DNA of 64,000 nucleotides from Clusia tigrina (GCA_920105625.2 OV050031.1:6613501-6677500); one strand, 5' to 3'. Shown: positions 20,541-32,259, counted from the first letter of the stretch. The notes: generated from the sequence alone by a model not told the origin. Numbers and translations: made by a program.

Positions 20541-21960
20541 TTTGAGTGGCTCATTCTTTGCATGTGCAGTTTGTGCATTCAGCAACAACAAAAGTGGCTC
20601 CTGACTGCATATGTAAACTCACACTAAGCGGAATCGGCAGCAAACCAAGCAAGCAGCCAACCATGCCACCATCCAACATACCCGCAGAAGCTCACACAAT
20701 GCCTTGGCGGGGCAGCGAAAGGAGAGGAAAGTTTTCCGCATTTCACACGGGCCCGGCTGGTGCAACTGACGAGTGCGCGCATGCGCCTCAGAGCATCTAT
20801 TTCACAACAACAACAACAACAATAACACCAACAACAACACCAACACCAACAAAAGAAAGAATGCAATAGCAAAAGAGGCAGAAGTAAAAAAACGGTATGT
20901 TCTGTGCGGTGGAAACATTAACCACAGACGGCAGCGGCAGCGACAACGGCAGCGGCAGCAGCAGCGGCAACACAGGCCACTCAGCCACACTCGGAGTCAG
21001 TGTTAGACGCAGCAGCGGGCGCCGCTGCAGCATGATTTACCGTACAAAAGCACAAAAAAATTAATTAACTTCACATGTGTACATTAGCGCGGCAGTTAAA
21101 ATGCATTATCGCAGCACATTTTGCAAGTCGAGAGAAAACATTAAATTTACTAGATTCCAACTGAGGCAGGCTGGTCTGGTCCAAGTGGCGAGCGCTGAGT
21201 GAGAGGATTCAAGTGGCCGGCCATGGACTGGAGTGGTGGGCTGGGACTGGAGTGCACTCGGGAGTGGAGGTAAACAAACGGGCAGCGGTGCAACCGCGCT
21301 TGGTGTCATTGGTGTTGGCTAAAAGGAATTTTTTGGCGGCTGCTGGTGGCACGGAACACGCTCTAAATGTCGACTAATTAGAGTACAAGTCGTTGCCACA
21401 ATTATTGGCAGCAGAAAAAGAGAGGGACATACCAAAACGCAAAAGCAGGCAAACAGCTCACAGCACACAATCGCCTCAGTTGCCTCACCATCTCCGCTGC
21501 TTCACCGCCTCACCCGCCTTACTACCTTAGCTGCCTCACCACCTTAGCTACCTCACCACCTCAGCTGCCTCACCACCTCAGCACCTCAACCAAAGCCGCA
21601 TAGACCCACTCGTTGCGACAGTAAAATGAATGGCTACTGATATTAGCCAACTTATGGCGCTGCCTGTTAATACGGTAATTGTGGAAATTGTTCTTTAATG
21701 TGTCGCACAAATGTGAACGACACTAGCTGAGCACCGAGCTCGCGTCGCTTGTTGCGGCATGCCTGGCACGGCGTGTGTCTGTCTGTTAGTGTGGCTGAGT
21801 GTGTTGCAAGCTAGACAAAAGTGTGGTCTGGTCCGGCATGTCGTTGAACTTTGCTTTCAATTGAGTGCCAATTTTACTATTTCAGCTCAAATGTTGGCAA
21901 ATTCAAATTACTTCGCCATGCATGGCTGCGTCGGAAAGAAGTAAGAGCAGCATCGTCATC
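20540..21960. other. Single-copy-looking GC-balanced block
   Basis: Contains AACAAC/ACCAAC runs (20805-20855), CGGCAG runs (20925-20975) and an 18-bp-like minisatellite (21474-21595). Frames in this block are low-complexity products. No transposon recognised. Possible regulatory DNA. Confidence 0.4.
21474..21595. repeat. CTGCCTCACCACCTTAG-type minisatellite
   Basis: About six imperfect head-to-tail units of 16-18 bp based on GCTGCCTCACCACCTCA. Confidence 0.85.
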
Positions 21961-22640
21961 ATCATCATCATCAGAACCAAAGCGATCTAACGGCACAATT
22001 GTAATATTTGCAGGAAGAGAGTTAAATACAAATTAAAAACGTACAGACAAAATAATTATAAATGAATGTAATTTAATTCACTCTGAACTCAGAGCAAAAT
22101 TAGAGCCCTATTTCAGCAAAAAGTGTCGACTTAACATTTTACAACCTTCCAAGGGAAGTACTCAAACCTATGATACCTGTAAGAACCTGTCTAACCATCT
22201 TTGAAAATTAACCTCTCACATTTATGGCTAATAGTGCCCTCGAACCAATAAGACACTGTTATCCTTGATACAAACATCGGAAGTATAATGATGCATATAT
22301 CCTATGTATGAACATGCATGGGCGTCCATGCATCCACGCCACGTTTTGTTGTATAACAAGCGTCCTAAGTTAGTTGCTTAGGGACGTACCAGTGGGTTAC
22401 TTAGCGTTCATAGCATGTGAAGTAGCCGGAAATATGAGTATCTTGGTCGCTTGATACGCTTCGGAATGAAGAGGTGAGAGTTCTTTATTTTACCGAAACA
22501 ACTGTCAACAATTAAGAAAGATTTTGAGTTTTTAGTGGGTGTCTTAAGGAGTAATGATTTCATAAGACTGATATAAAACTCTCTTAAAAAAAAAGTCTTT
22601 TTATATAAACATATCAAAATATTTCCGCAAGGTGGCGCTA
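21961..22640. other. No gene seen
   Basis: AT-rich DNA following the balanced block. No domain recognised. Confidence 0.5.
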
Positions 22641-22732
22641 GTGTATTCTCTTATCAAATGGTATGCGCTGAATAGCCAACAGGGTCATGTGCAAGTTAAG
22701 TCTCACACCCCACTCAGATATGTGAATATTAT

Positions 22733-23450
22733 TTAGTTAGCAGTGGATATGAGCCCCTCATGTACTCGTATGAAAATAGTCATGTCAAAATCGCTTGTTA
22801 ATATCCAGAAATTTTGGTATAAAAAGTACAAGAAATATACGATGTCCATGCGACGTTGTTTTTGCTCAAAATTTAGCAATTTTGGAACAATCTTCGCTGC
22901 CGCACGTTTCATGCCTAAAACATACGTAAAAATTGCTTGGCATGAGCCGAACGATATGCCAACATCATCAGCAACCTCTCTGATAGTGATTCGACGATTA
23001 TCCAAAGTCATTTTCTTCACTGCGTCAATGTTTTCATCAGTTGTTGACGTGCTCGGGCGACCAGGGCGAGCATCGTCATTGACATCTTCTCGGCCTTCCT
23101 TAAACCGGTTATACCACAATTGAACTTGTGTTATGCTCATAGTAGACTCGCCAAAGGCCACAGTCAACATTTCAAATGTCCTTGCGCATTTAATTTCATT
23201 TCTTACACAAAACTGAATACAGTTTCTTTGATCCATTTTTTTCGAATAGTAAAAAATCGAAGAGCACAACAAAACACGACTAACCTTTTTATCTGTCAAA
23301 AACAAACTGACAATCCAAAATGGTTGGTATTGCCAACATATATAACAGACATGTGTACCAACATAAAAAAAAAAATGCGAACATCGAACATACGTAACTC
23401 ACGAAAAGATGAAAATAACGGTTATCTTTTGATCACACCTCGTATATTTA
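22733..23450 (-). mobile_element. Mariner transposon, 3' two thirds deleted
   Basis: The minus-strand frame starts properly inside at MDQRNCIQF (about 23238). It reads a mariner transposase N-terminus: first helix-turn-helix, the WYNRFKEGREDVNDD link, GRPSTSTT (the GRPR-like linker) and second helix-turn-helix IREVADDVGIS, up to FEQKQRRMDI (about residue 150 of the long frame). The catalytic DD34D part is absent; the frame runs into unrelated sequence and stops at 22733. The 5' terminal inverted repeat is recognisable at about 23420-23450 (ACGAGGTGTGATCAAAAG on the minus strand), next to a TA. No matching 3' repeat was found. Non-autonomous. Confidence 0.85.
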
Positions 23451-23804
23451 GAACAGCACAATAATATATTTAGAGTGTTTGTCCGTACAGTAATCCTGAG
23501 CTCCAAATAGTCAAAAAGTAATTTGTAAGATTCTAACATATCAATGGATATTCCTATCCTACAGCGTCATGGTAAAGGAGCGTGTTTTGTATCGAATTTT
23601 GAAAAATATGAAAAAATTGATGCTTTACAACAAAGTAAACCGAAGAAGCAGCTGGAAAAAACCAGATGAAAAACTTATTTTACAAGTTGTATGTTTGGGG
23701 GGATTGTAGGGAACTATTCTCTTCAATTTACTCTGAAGTAGCAAACAATCTCGGGCTATAAATACTGTGAACAACTCAGTGGGCTTGGTAGGATAATTCG
23801 ATAA
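23451..23804. other. No gene seen
   Basis: AT-rich spacer between the mariner remnant and the R1-type LINE. No motif recognised. Confidence 0.45.
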
Positions 23805-24345
23805 AAACCGTCGATATTAGCGACACGATAAGGAGTCATCTTGGGGACCGACCAGACATAGCGAGCTGGATAGGAAGAACAGCCGGAATCGTCACTTTCT
23901 ACCTCACGCAGTTACTGTCTGGCCACGGATACTACTGCAAGTATCTACACCGAATGGGAAATATCGAAGGGCCTGAGTCGATGGCAATGCGGATGAGGCA
24001 AAGCACACCTTTTTCAAATGCACAAGGTGGGAAACAGAGCGCACCACGCTTGAAATGGAAATCGGGGAAAACTGTGGCTACCGAAAACATTGTGGGCGTA
24101 ATGGTAAGCAGTAAAGAAAACTTGGACCACGTAGATAAATATATGGAAAATGTACTCCGGCGGAAAAATCGTGACCTGGACACAGGAATAACATTGAGAG
24201 TCCAATAGGGACGAAGTGAGGATCTCCATCTTGAAGGAAGTATGAAATGGGTTCCAGGGTGGAGAGATGTTCTCAGTGAGGGAGGGAGATGTGTTAGTGT
24301 GTGCAATCCTCACGTACCAAATCTGTGACGACAGTTTTGATGATG
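23805..24345 (+). mobile_element. R1-clade LINE, C-terminal part
   Basis: Plus-strand pieces read GRTAGIVTFYLTQLLSGHGYY and YLHRMG (about 23876-23955), then a C/H-type TFFKCTRWETERTTLE segment in another frame (about 24008-24050). After that come a DHVDKYMENVLRRKNRDLD stretch and an open end to 24207, then a 3' UTR. The YxTQLLxGHGxF...YLxRMG block and the CxRWxxER ending are those of R1-type retrotransposons. At least two frameshifts. The 3' end lies within 60 bp of the (TCTCTA)n tract at 24396. Confidence 0.75.
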
Positions 24346-24395
24346 CGACAGGCATTATAACCCTCTCTACCCGAACAAAAAAATAAAAATGATAA

Positions 24396-24494
24396 TCTGC
24401 TATCTCTCTCTCTATCTCTATCTCTCGCTCTTTCTATATCTCTTTCTCTCTCTATCTCTCTCTATATCTCTATCTCTCTCTCTATCTCTCTCTG

Positions 24495-24537
<43 letters not shown>

Positions 24538-24558
24538 TTATCTCTCTCTCTCTCTAAC
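24396..24558. repeat. (TCTCTA)n/(TC)n microsatellite
   Basis: About 160 bp of TCTCTA and TCTC repeats. The serine/leucine frame across it is an artefact. Confidence 0.95.
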
Positions 24559-24597
24559 TCTTTGCAATTCTGAATAATAATGTTAAAGAAACAATAG

Positions 24598-24835
24598 TCC
24601 ATCGAACACCTGATCTGTACATGTCCAGCGCTGTCCAACAGGAGATGACTCTCCTAAGCCACTACTTTCTGGACTCCCTGGGGTACCTTTCAAATGAAAA
24701 AATTGCTCCATCAATGGCTTAATCAAAAGCTCTAAAAGGCTGTACATTTGAGAGTAAATGTGTCTTGTGTCTCTTTCAGTGTCACAAAAGTCCACTCCCG
24801 ACCTAAGTTGCTTTTTGGCAGGCCCTCAACCTACT
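24598..24835 (+). mobile_element. LINE C-terminal fragment, same family as 10640 and 62119
   Basis: Starts inside the Cys/His tail as SIEHLICTCPALS (24599-24637). In shifted frames it continues with counterparts of the FLDSLG and KKISFINCFIKSS segments of the family members at 10640-11040 (minus) and 62119-62345 (plus). Nucleotide landmarks GGACTCCCTGGG and AATGGCTTAATCAAAAGCTC also match. Heavily frameshifted. Confidence 0.65.
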
Positions 24836-24839
24836 GTAA

Positions 24840-26000
24840 AATAAACCGCTTTACATAATGGGAATAACTCCAGAAAATCACAGAATTCTTGTGTAATTTT
24901 GGACTAAAGCTTGGATAAGAGTTCATCAAATATATATGTATGTATGTAATTAAGGAGTACGATGGAACAGTTGGTTAATTTTCATTATAGTGCATTTGCC
25001 ACGTCTGGTATATTAAGGAATAGAAAAGTTGTTCGATATTCACTTCAGACATCGAACTGCTAGTTCAATATTCAATTGTTTAGCTGAATGATTTGCATCA
25101 GCATTTCATTGAACCTTTTTTTTTATCATCATTTTGAATAGAATTAGTCTGTGTGAAATGTGGGTGAAGTGGTGGTTTATCAGGTGTTAGTGTCATTATA
25201 AATTTATCTTGATTGCAATGTGGTAATAATATCGCAGATGTCTTTCTTTGCTCTTCAGTTATAAATCTCTGTTTTAAGTTCCAAAACAATTTTTCCAGGA
25301 TAATTTGAAAGAAGTGGTATAATCTATAGCTAGAATAGATACGAGTATATAATTTTGCTTTCTATGCTCGATTCAACTATCTGAAGGAGTGTTCTGACTG
25401 TTTCTTGATCAATTCTGGTGTAACAATGAAACTGGTTTAGTCTGTTCTTGCAGCACTGCATAATTTTTTATACTGCCTGTTAAAAGCATGGATTTTGGCG
25501 TCTAATAGTCCATTATAAAGTTTGTTTAACATCATCTGAACTATTCTATGATATACTGCTGAATATACGAGTAGGTTCAGTCAGCGATAAAAATGTCATG
25601 CGATAAATAATGCAGCCAAAAATGTTGCATGATATTGGTTGCCCTTGCGTAAGTATTGAGACTGTGATGTGGGACCACTCTGAACCAATATGAAAGGGCA
25701 TAATTGCAAAGCAAACATTGTTGAAGGAAGTAGAAACCCCAGTTTTATTTTAATTTGAAACATGTAAAACCTTATTTCATTATGTATGGCCCTGTATGGA
25801 ATGTAGGTACTATTGCATTTATACAATACTCCTTAAGCATTTTGTGGCTTTGCATCTCACGTGCAAAGAACGAAAATTCCTTAGCAGAAAACTGCGAAAT
25901 TGCAAAGTGAAAATTGGACCTGCAACGATTCTCAATTTATTCGGTATCGCTTACTTACTCATTTTTTTTGGTTGAATTTCAATTTAAATTTACACTGGAT
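24840..26000. other. No gene seen; AT-rich
   Basis: Over 1.1 kb with no transposon or gene signature I can name. Antisense frames at 25098-25289 and 25596-25826 have no recognisable domain. The region could hold an unrecognised old element. Confidence 0.4.
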
Positions 26001-26720
26001 TTTTCTTTATCTTTTGTTGGGAAAAGAACGTCCGCGCAGGCGTTGTCGGTGTCGATAACTCTCTGGCAGACGTAAACGAGCCCACGGCGACCAGCGCTAC
26101 AAATGATAAGTTTTATTTCTTAATTAGCAAGTGTGGATGCGTGGAAGTGCGCGTTAATTTCAAAATCTCAACGCAAGACACATGCCACAAATGCAAAGTG
26201 GACCAACTGAATGCTGGCTGGCTCACTGGCTGCCAAGTGGCGGCACCGGCCGCAGCTGCAAGCGAAGCCGTGGTAATATTGTGTTCGTGTGTGTGTGTTT
26301 GCAGTCTGCGGTTGTTGGTGGTGTTGGAGCGTATCAGCCGCTTGTCCACACCGCTGTTTGCGTTTTATGTTGACAGTAAACGCAATTTGAACTTGATGCA
26401 GCACAACGTGACACGCATATTAATAACTTTTGTTGTAATATTTAATTTTGTAATAAATTCGAGCGCAGTGGCAGTAGACACTCACTTAGATTTGATATGC
26501 AAACAGTTTTTATGTGCATTTAAGTGAACATTTAGTGTGCGCATGCGCACAACATACATTTTGCACGCCGCCCCGGCGCATACGCAATTAGTCGCCGTGT
26601 CTGTGGCGCAGAAATATTGAAATTAATAGCGAACAACTCTCACTTTTCTGTTAATGGTGGCATATTGATTGTTGTTGATGTTTATGTGCGGGCGTCGAGC
26701 CTTTTTCGGGGCCAAATGTG
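26000..26720. other. Single-copy-looking GC-balanced block
   Basis: Contains a short TG run (26283-26310), CGCATGCGCA-type CpG-rich DNA (26539-26552) and several overlapping frames on both strands without domains. Possible regulatory DNA. Confidence 0.4.
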
Positions 26721-26886
26721 TACAAATTCACGAGAAACACAATTTTTTTTAAAACACAATTTAATCATTAAGACTAGAAAAGATTTTTAAATATTTTAGG
26801 AAGCAGGGAAAATTATATTTTTAATTAAGAAATTTAAATTGTTAAAAATCTGAGTTGTGTAGCATAAAAACACAAACAGAAAAATT

Positions 26887-27175
26887 TGAATTTCAATGCG
26901 ACAAATTCTCTCCGTGGTCGCAAATGTTTTTAAACCGGCAGGATGGCCTTCGCGAATCATGACTCGTACCAAGCTGCTTCTGCAGGAACTCTGGCTAGAA
27001 GGATGGGAGTGGGATGAATGTGTTAAGTCGATCTCTCATTGCCAAATGGAATCAGTTCCTGGAGGATTTACTGCCCATCGTGAACATTCAGATCCCTAAA
27101 AGGGTTCAGTTTTCGCCCGTGAAGCAAACTCAACTCCATGGGTTCTGCGATGCTTCAGAGACCAAAACTCTTACA
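26887..27175 (+). mobile_element. BEL/Pao retrotransposon pol fragment
   Basis: The frame from 26896 reads RQILSVVANVFKPAGW then RTKLLLQELWLEGWEWDE, the connection region downstream of reverse transcriptase in BEL/Pao polyproteins. After a frame change, LIAKWNQFLEDLLPIVNI and LHGFCDASE (27034-27165) give the start of the RNase H domain; FCDAS with its aspartate is the hallmark. The rest of pol, gag and the LTRs were not found. Dead internal fragment. Confidence 0.8.
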
Positions 27176-27299
27176 AATTGAAATGCTTGTATGAATGTTA
27201 CGATTTAGTAATCAACTCAAACATTTCCCCTTCCTCAACGACACATCTTCTTAGCAAGCAGGTTGCACACCCACTGTATTGGTGCACCTAAACTAAGGC

Positions 27300-27500
27300 G
27301 AGAAGCTTATGGGGTGATACTACTTGAAACGTTTCAAAGCACTCTTCAACCTTTCGAAGGATAAACTAAGAATAATCACAGGCCAGTGAAGAGAACACTT
27401 TAAACTAAATTCATGTTTGGTGAATATGGGAGCAGCTTTAGACAAGCTCTCCAGACACTGCATGGATTAAGAATAGACTTCTCTGCATGTGGTAGTATAA
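27300..27500 (+). mobile_element. Degenerate LINE C-terminal block
   Basis: Plus-strand reading FKALFNLSKDKLRIITGQ, then FKLNSCLVNMGAALDKLSRHC and TSLHVV parallels the LRIITGILSGHCRLN...CRFC...TSLHLI order in the element at 3517-3918. Stops interrupt it. Confidence 0.55.
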
Positions 27501-27688
27501 TCTCATGAACTAATAATGCAATCTCGTAATAGATAATTGGAAGCCTACCAAGGTGCGGCGTGATGTGATGTGAAATCTCTGGAGCCGAAACTCCGTCTCA
27601 TGTATATCCAGAAGTTAGGGTTCAAGGAAAAAAGTTAAATCCTTGATGTGGGCACAAAAGATCTTAAGGTCGCAGTGTAACTATCCCC

Positions 27689-27850
27689 AAAAACAACAAT
27701 AACAACAATAATCAAAATAACAACAATAACAACAAGAACAACAATAACAACAGTAACAACAATAAAAGCAATAATCAAAATAAGAACAATAACAAAAATA
27801 ACAACAATAACAACAATAAAAACAATAATCGAAATGACAACAATAACAGA
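27689..27850. repeat. (AAC/AAT)n microsatellite
   Basis: Imperfect AACAAT, AACAAC and AATCAAAAT units. The hydrophobic antisense frame here (isoleucine and valine runs) is an artefact. Confidence 0.9.
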
Positions 27851-27894
27851 AAGCAGGTTAAACACTTTAGAGCAAAAAATACACGATTCAGCTG

Positions 27895-27990
27895 ACCCAA
27901 GGTTCGGTTACACTGGCTGGCCGGCCCAGAGGCCACCCATAGACCTTAAGTCCGTTGCGATGTCAAATGGATTCAACTCACCCAAAGAGC
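27895..27990 (-). mobile_element. Possible LINE 3' tail
   Basis: Plus strand CAAGGTTCGGTTACACTGGC, GGCCACCCATAGACC, TTAAGTCC and TTGCGATGTCA has the layout of the minus-strand LINE 3' ends at 15328 and 52682 (GGTTA..., GGC.., CTTA.GNCC, TTG.GAT..CA). The similarity is weak and no coding part remains. Confidence 0.35.
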
Positions 27991-28129
27991 AAACAGAGCT
28001 TATGAAAAATTCAGTCGATATTGAAGTCATGGGTGAGCATGATCTTCACTGGGTTATTTTGTATGTGCTCCCTGCGAAACTGTAGGGAAGTGTGAAAGCT
28101 GTCGAAAGATTCCTGTATACGTGACAGCA

Positions 28130-30180
28130 TTAAAATTAATTAATTTTCTAATTAATTGCCATAATATAATTGGGAAAAAGTGTGTCCTTTTATAAGCAAC
28201 TTTTCTTTATTTCTAAATTTTCTTTTTTATTTAATAATATAATTAAATTTTAATTGAATTTAATAATATAAAAAATAATAAAATATAATAATAAGTTTAT
28301 AAAATTTATTAAGAAATTAGCAAAAATTATTAAAAATTTTTTTTTTATGAAAAAGTTTAGAAAAATTGCAGACATTTTATAGAAAAGCACCAAATTTAGC
28401 TTCATTTTTTTTACATTTATGAAATATGATTTTGTTATTAAAATATCCAACAACTGTTTTCTTTTTATTTAAAAAAAAACAATTTAATTTTAATATAAAA
28501 AATATTTCTTACGCATCAGAAATTATTATAAAAATTTTTAAAATTGTTTCACTATTTAAAATACGCACAGCAATTTTACAAAATATTAGAAATCAATTTT
28601 GTTTAATTTAATTTTTAAAAACAAAAAGAATTTTTTTTTATATGAACTCCAAAAAAAATATTTTTTTTATAATTTTAACGTAACAATTTTTTGTTTTTAA
28701 GATTTAAAACACAAAAAAAAAATTTTAAGCTGTAGATTCGTACAAAAAATTATAAATTGCTTCATTATTTAAAATTCACAAAACAATATTAAAAATTTTT
28801 TTTATATAAACACAAAAAAAAATTTTTTTTTCATAATTTTAATGCAACAATTTTTGTTTTTAAAATTTAAAACACAAAAAAAAAATTTAAGTAGATTCGT
28901 ATAAAAAATTATAAATTGCTTCATTATTTAAAATTCACAAAACAATATTAAAAAATGTTTGTTCAAATTTATATTGAGAACTAAAAACAATTAAAATTAT
29001 GATTATATTATTAAAAATTATTTAGTTTTAGTATATAATATTAACACAAAATTATTTTGTATCAATTTTGAAACCAAAATATTTTTTGTTAATTATAAAA
29101 CAAAAAAAAAAAAAAATGTTTTAAGCAGTAGAAATTTGCATAAAAAATTGTAAAATTTTTCCATTATTTAAAATTCGTATAACAATTTTATACAATTTTA
29201 GAATTCTATTTAATTTTAAAATTTATATTATATTTTATGTTGACACAAAAATCTAATCTCTAATTTTAAAACAAAGATATTCGATTTTTAAATTTTAAAA
29301 TGTTTTAAGCAGAAGAAATTTTCATAAAAAAATTTTTTTGAGGACCAAAATCCATTTTTTTCTTTTAACACAAAAAATTATTTAAAATTTTAATACAACA
29401 AATTTAAAATTTTCAAATTTTAAAACAAAAAAAAATTTGTTTTAAGCAGTAGAAATTCGTTTAAAAAATATAAAATTGTTTCATGATTTAAAATATTCAT
29501 AACAATTATAAAAATTTTACTCTGGCCCATATTTCAACATATTGTTTTTTTATAATTTAATGAAATTCCTAAAATAAAATTAGGAAGAATTTTTTATTAT
29601 TGTATTATTTTATTTTATTGTAGTAGTGAATTTTTTATAATTTTATGAAATTCCCAATTTTAAATTAGGAAGAATTTTTTATTCTTGTCAGCTCACAATT
29701 ACCTCGAAAAATGTTTTTTGTACACCAACAAATTTTATTAAAATTATAATCCGTAAAAAATGGTTCTTTTAATTTCAAAAAAATATTCAATCCTTTGCCA
29801 TTGGTTTTTGTTTTTTTTAAATTAATTATATTTTCATTTGACAATTTAAAATATATTTTGTTTTTTTAAGGAATTTTAAAAAATTTTATTTGTTTGTTTT
29901 TTCTTTTGACTTTTTTTAAATTTTATTTTGTTTTTTTGTGGAATGTTTAAAAATTTTATTTTGTTTTTCTATGGAATTTTTTAAAATTTTTTTTTTGTTT
30001 TATGGGATTTATTAACATTTATTTTGTTTTTTTCTATTGACTTTTTCAAAATTTTATTGGAATTTTTTAAAATTTTATTTTGTTTTTTTTCTACAGGAAT
30101 TTTTGTAATTAATTTTTTATCTACTATTTTTTTATTGTATTTTATTGTTAAATTGATTTTCGTTTATTTTTCTTTGACAC
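28130..30180. repeat. 2-kb extremely AT-rich block with degenerate internal repeats
   Basis: Nearly all A and T, made of AAAATTTT runs. A recurring module (GTAGATTCGTA, AAAAATTATAAATTGCTTCA, TTATTTAAAATTCACA, AACAATATTAAAAA) appears around 28494, 28729, 28889, 29122 and 29443, with a truncated copy at 29306. From about 29870 to 30110 a second, roughly 45-50-bp unit (TTTTGTTTTTTT..GGAATTTTTTAAAA) repeats. No coding potential. Confidence 0.75.
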
Positions 30181-31720
30181 TATTCTGCACACACACACTG
30201 GCAACGAAACCGTGCTACATGCTGCAAGTACCGCAAGCAACTGAAGGCCTGGCCCACAGTTTCGAACAACGTACTGCACGTACCCACCAGCGCAATCAGG
30301 TTGATCTTGCACTTAAATACAACGAACAATACAAAGAAAATAAACTTCAGAAAAGGAAAAAATAATAATCAAATAAAATTGCACCGGTTACAGCGGCACA
30401 AATCACGAGCCTACCAAAAGCAAAAGCGTACTGCACTGTAGCGAGTTGAAGTCGGAACTGCGTCTGCTGAACGGCCTACCCGGGCATAAAACCCAAAATG
30501 AACATCGCAAACTCCAGCAACGTAGCAACCCAAGAGCGCGAGAGTCGGCGAAGTTGCCGCACGGCTCGTTATGCTGACTGAGCGCCCGAAAGCACGGGGA
30601 GCGCGAAGATGCTGGGGCGCTGATTAAGGCACCGAGTTCAGAGCTCTTACGACTTTTATTTAGTGTAACAGCAACAACAACCACAATTACCACAATAAGC
30701 GGAGAACCGACCCAGCGACAAACCTACGTTGATGGACTGATATGTTATCTCACAGTGGCAAGTTCCAGGCTGCACAAAAACAGCTGATCGCAAGCACGGC
30801 TTTGCAGAAGTTTGCAGCGAAGGCCAATGAAGAAATCCATTCTCTTTGCTATTTGCGCGTAGCTCACAGACTGCGGGCCGATTATGGCTCACACATGTGT
30901 GTTATCACTACTAGGTCTCTTTCGACGAAGCTCTCTGCCACTTGCCGCTGACTCTCTTCCTTGCGGCGGTTCTCTTTGATTTTGGCCAAATGCTCTGCAA
31001 TCGATTTGAACGTTTTTGTTGTTCGCTTTTATCAATTCGCGTACGCCGTTCGCATTTATTGGCGGGCTGCACACGCGTTTACTGTTATTTTGCGAAGCCA
31101 ACGACGACGACGACGACGCCGAAGACGACCATGACCGCAACAAGAAATGAGAAATTTTTATTGACTGAACTCTTTCCTTCTCGGTCGGTTTTCTGCATTG
31201 TTTGTATTGTTGCTGTAGCGGCGAGCAAAAAAAACCTGTCACATTCGCATAGTCGCCCAGTTACCACTTGCGCGAGGTCAATCCATAAATCGGAAATTCC
31301 TGCCTGCCTGCATGTCTGCTCATTTCATTTGCATAGATCTGGTTCGCTCGCTTTTCCATGAATGGCCAAACAAACAAACAACAACGGCAACAATCGTAGC
31401 AAAACAGTTGTGGGGACTTGCTCAATTTGCGGTCCAATTGCTGTTAATAACTGGTGGCAGCGGCGGCGGTGGTGGATTGCAACACTTGTCTCTGTTCGGT
31501 CGGCGGGTGAATGAATCATTTCAATTTAGTTGGCGCTTTGTTGTCGCAGCTGCTGCGGTTTGTTGTGATTTAATATTTTATTTAATTAACACTTCCTTTT
31601 GTTGTTGGTGTTGGTATTGGTGGTGGTGTGGTTGTTGTTGCCTAAGGCGAAATTGCTGCTTTTGTAGTCAGAGTGGTAACATTTTTCTGTGGTATAAACG
31701 CCAATAAAGCGGAATTCATT
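30180..31720. other. Single-copy-looking GC-balanced block
   Basis: The abrupt change from the AT block is striking. Contains GACGAC runs (31099-31128) and TTG/TGG runs (31600-31640). Overlapping frames of 60-139 codons on both strands show no domain. No transposon recognised. Possible regulatory DNA. Confidence 0.4.
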
Positions 31721-31821
31721 CTGACACAGTAATTGGGTCAATCCAATTTGAAGAAATATTTCGAAATGAATTTTCAATTCATTCTGTGAGTCATTTTTTG
31801 ATAAGTAAAAATTTTGTTTGA

Positions 31822-32250
31822 TAAGGAATAATTTTTAATACAAACAAACTGCGCTGTGGTGTGATAACACCAGAAGGACCCAACTTCCGAGGACGAAAGT
31901 TAAATTATAATCGGATATTTTTGGAATGTTTGTTGTAATAATTTAAAAAAAATTTATTTTATAAAAATATTGAGTAATTTTTAATACAAATAAAGAGGAG
32001 TTTGTGAATCAGGTACGGGATAGCTCCAGAAGGACTCAACTTCCTAGGACCAAAGTCAAATTATATTGGGATATTTTTGAATATTTGTTGTAATAATTTT
32101 TAAAAAAATTTATTTAATAAATAGATTGAGTGATTTTTAATATAAACAAAGAGGAGTTTGTGAATCAGGTGTGTGATAACACCAGAATGACCCGATTCAT
32201 AATCAAATTTTATTTGGATTTTTTTCAATGTTTTCTTTACTATTTTTTAA
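31822..32250 (+). repeat. Three tandem units of about 150 bp
   Basis: Units start near 31822, 31974 and 32125. Each reads GAGTAATTTTTAATACAAA, TTTGTGAATCAGGT, GATAACACCAGAAGGACC, CAACTTCC.AGGAC, AAATTATATTGGGATATTTTT, TTGTTGTAATAATTT. The third is the most diverged and incomplete. The CACCAGAAGGACCCAACTT part is the GC-richest and best conserved. Confidence 0.85.
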
Positions 32251-32259
32251 CATTTTTTC

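Noticed and set aside
26141..26527. 128-codon plus-strand frame as a gene
   Set aside because: Overlapped by open frames in three other registers, contains cysteine/valine runs from a TG repeat, and no domain is recognisable.
27635..27865. Isoleucine/valine-rich minus-strand frame
   Set aside because: Entirely the translation of the AAC/AAT microsatellite.
28130..30180. Nuclear insertion of mitochondrial control region
   Set aside because: The composition fits, but no mitochondrial gene or tRNA borders it. Only a database comparison could support it.
31085..31361. Protein-coding exon in the 30.2-31.7 kb block
   Set aside because: Frames on both strands overlap and are shaped by GAC and TTG repeats. 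No start context, splice sites or domain supports an exon.
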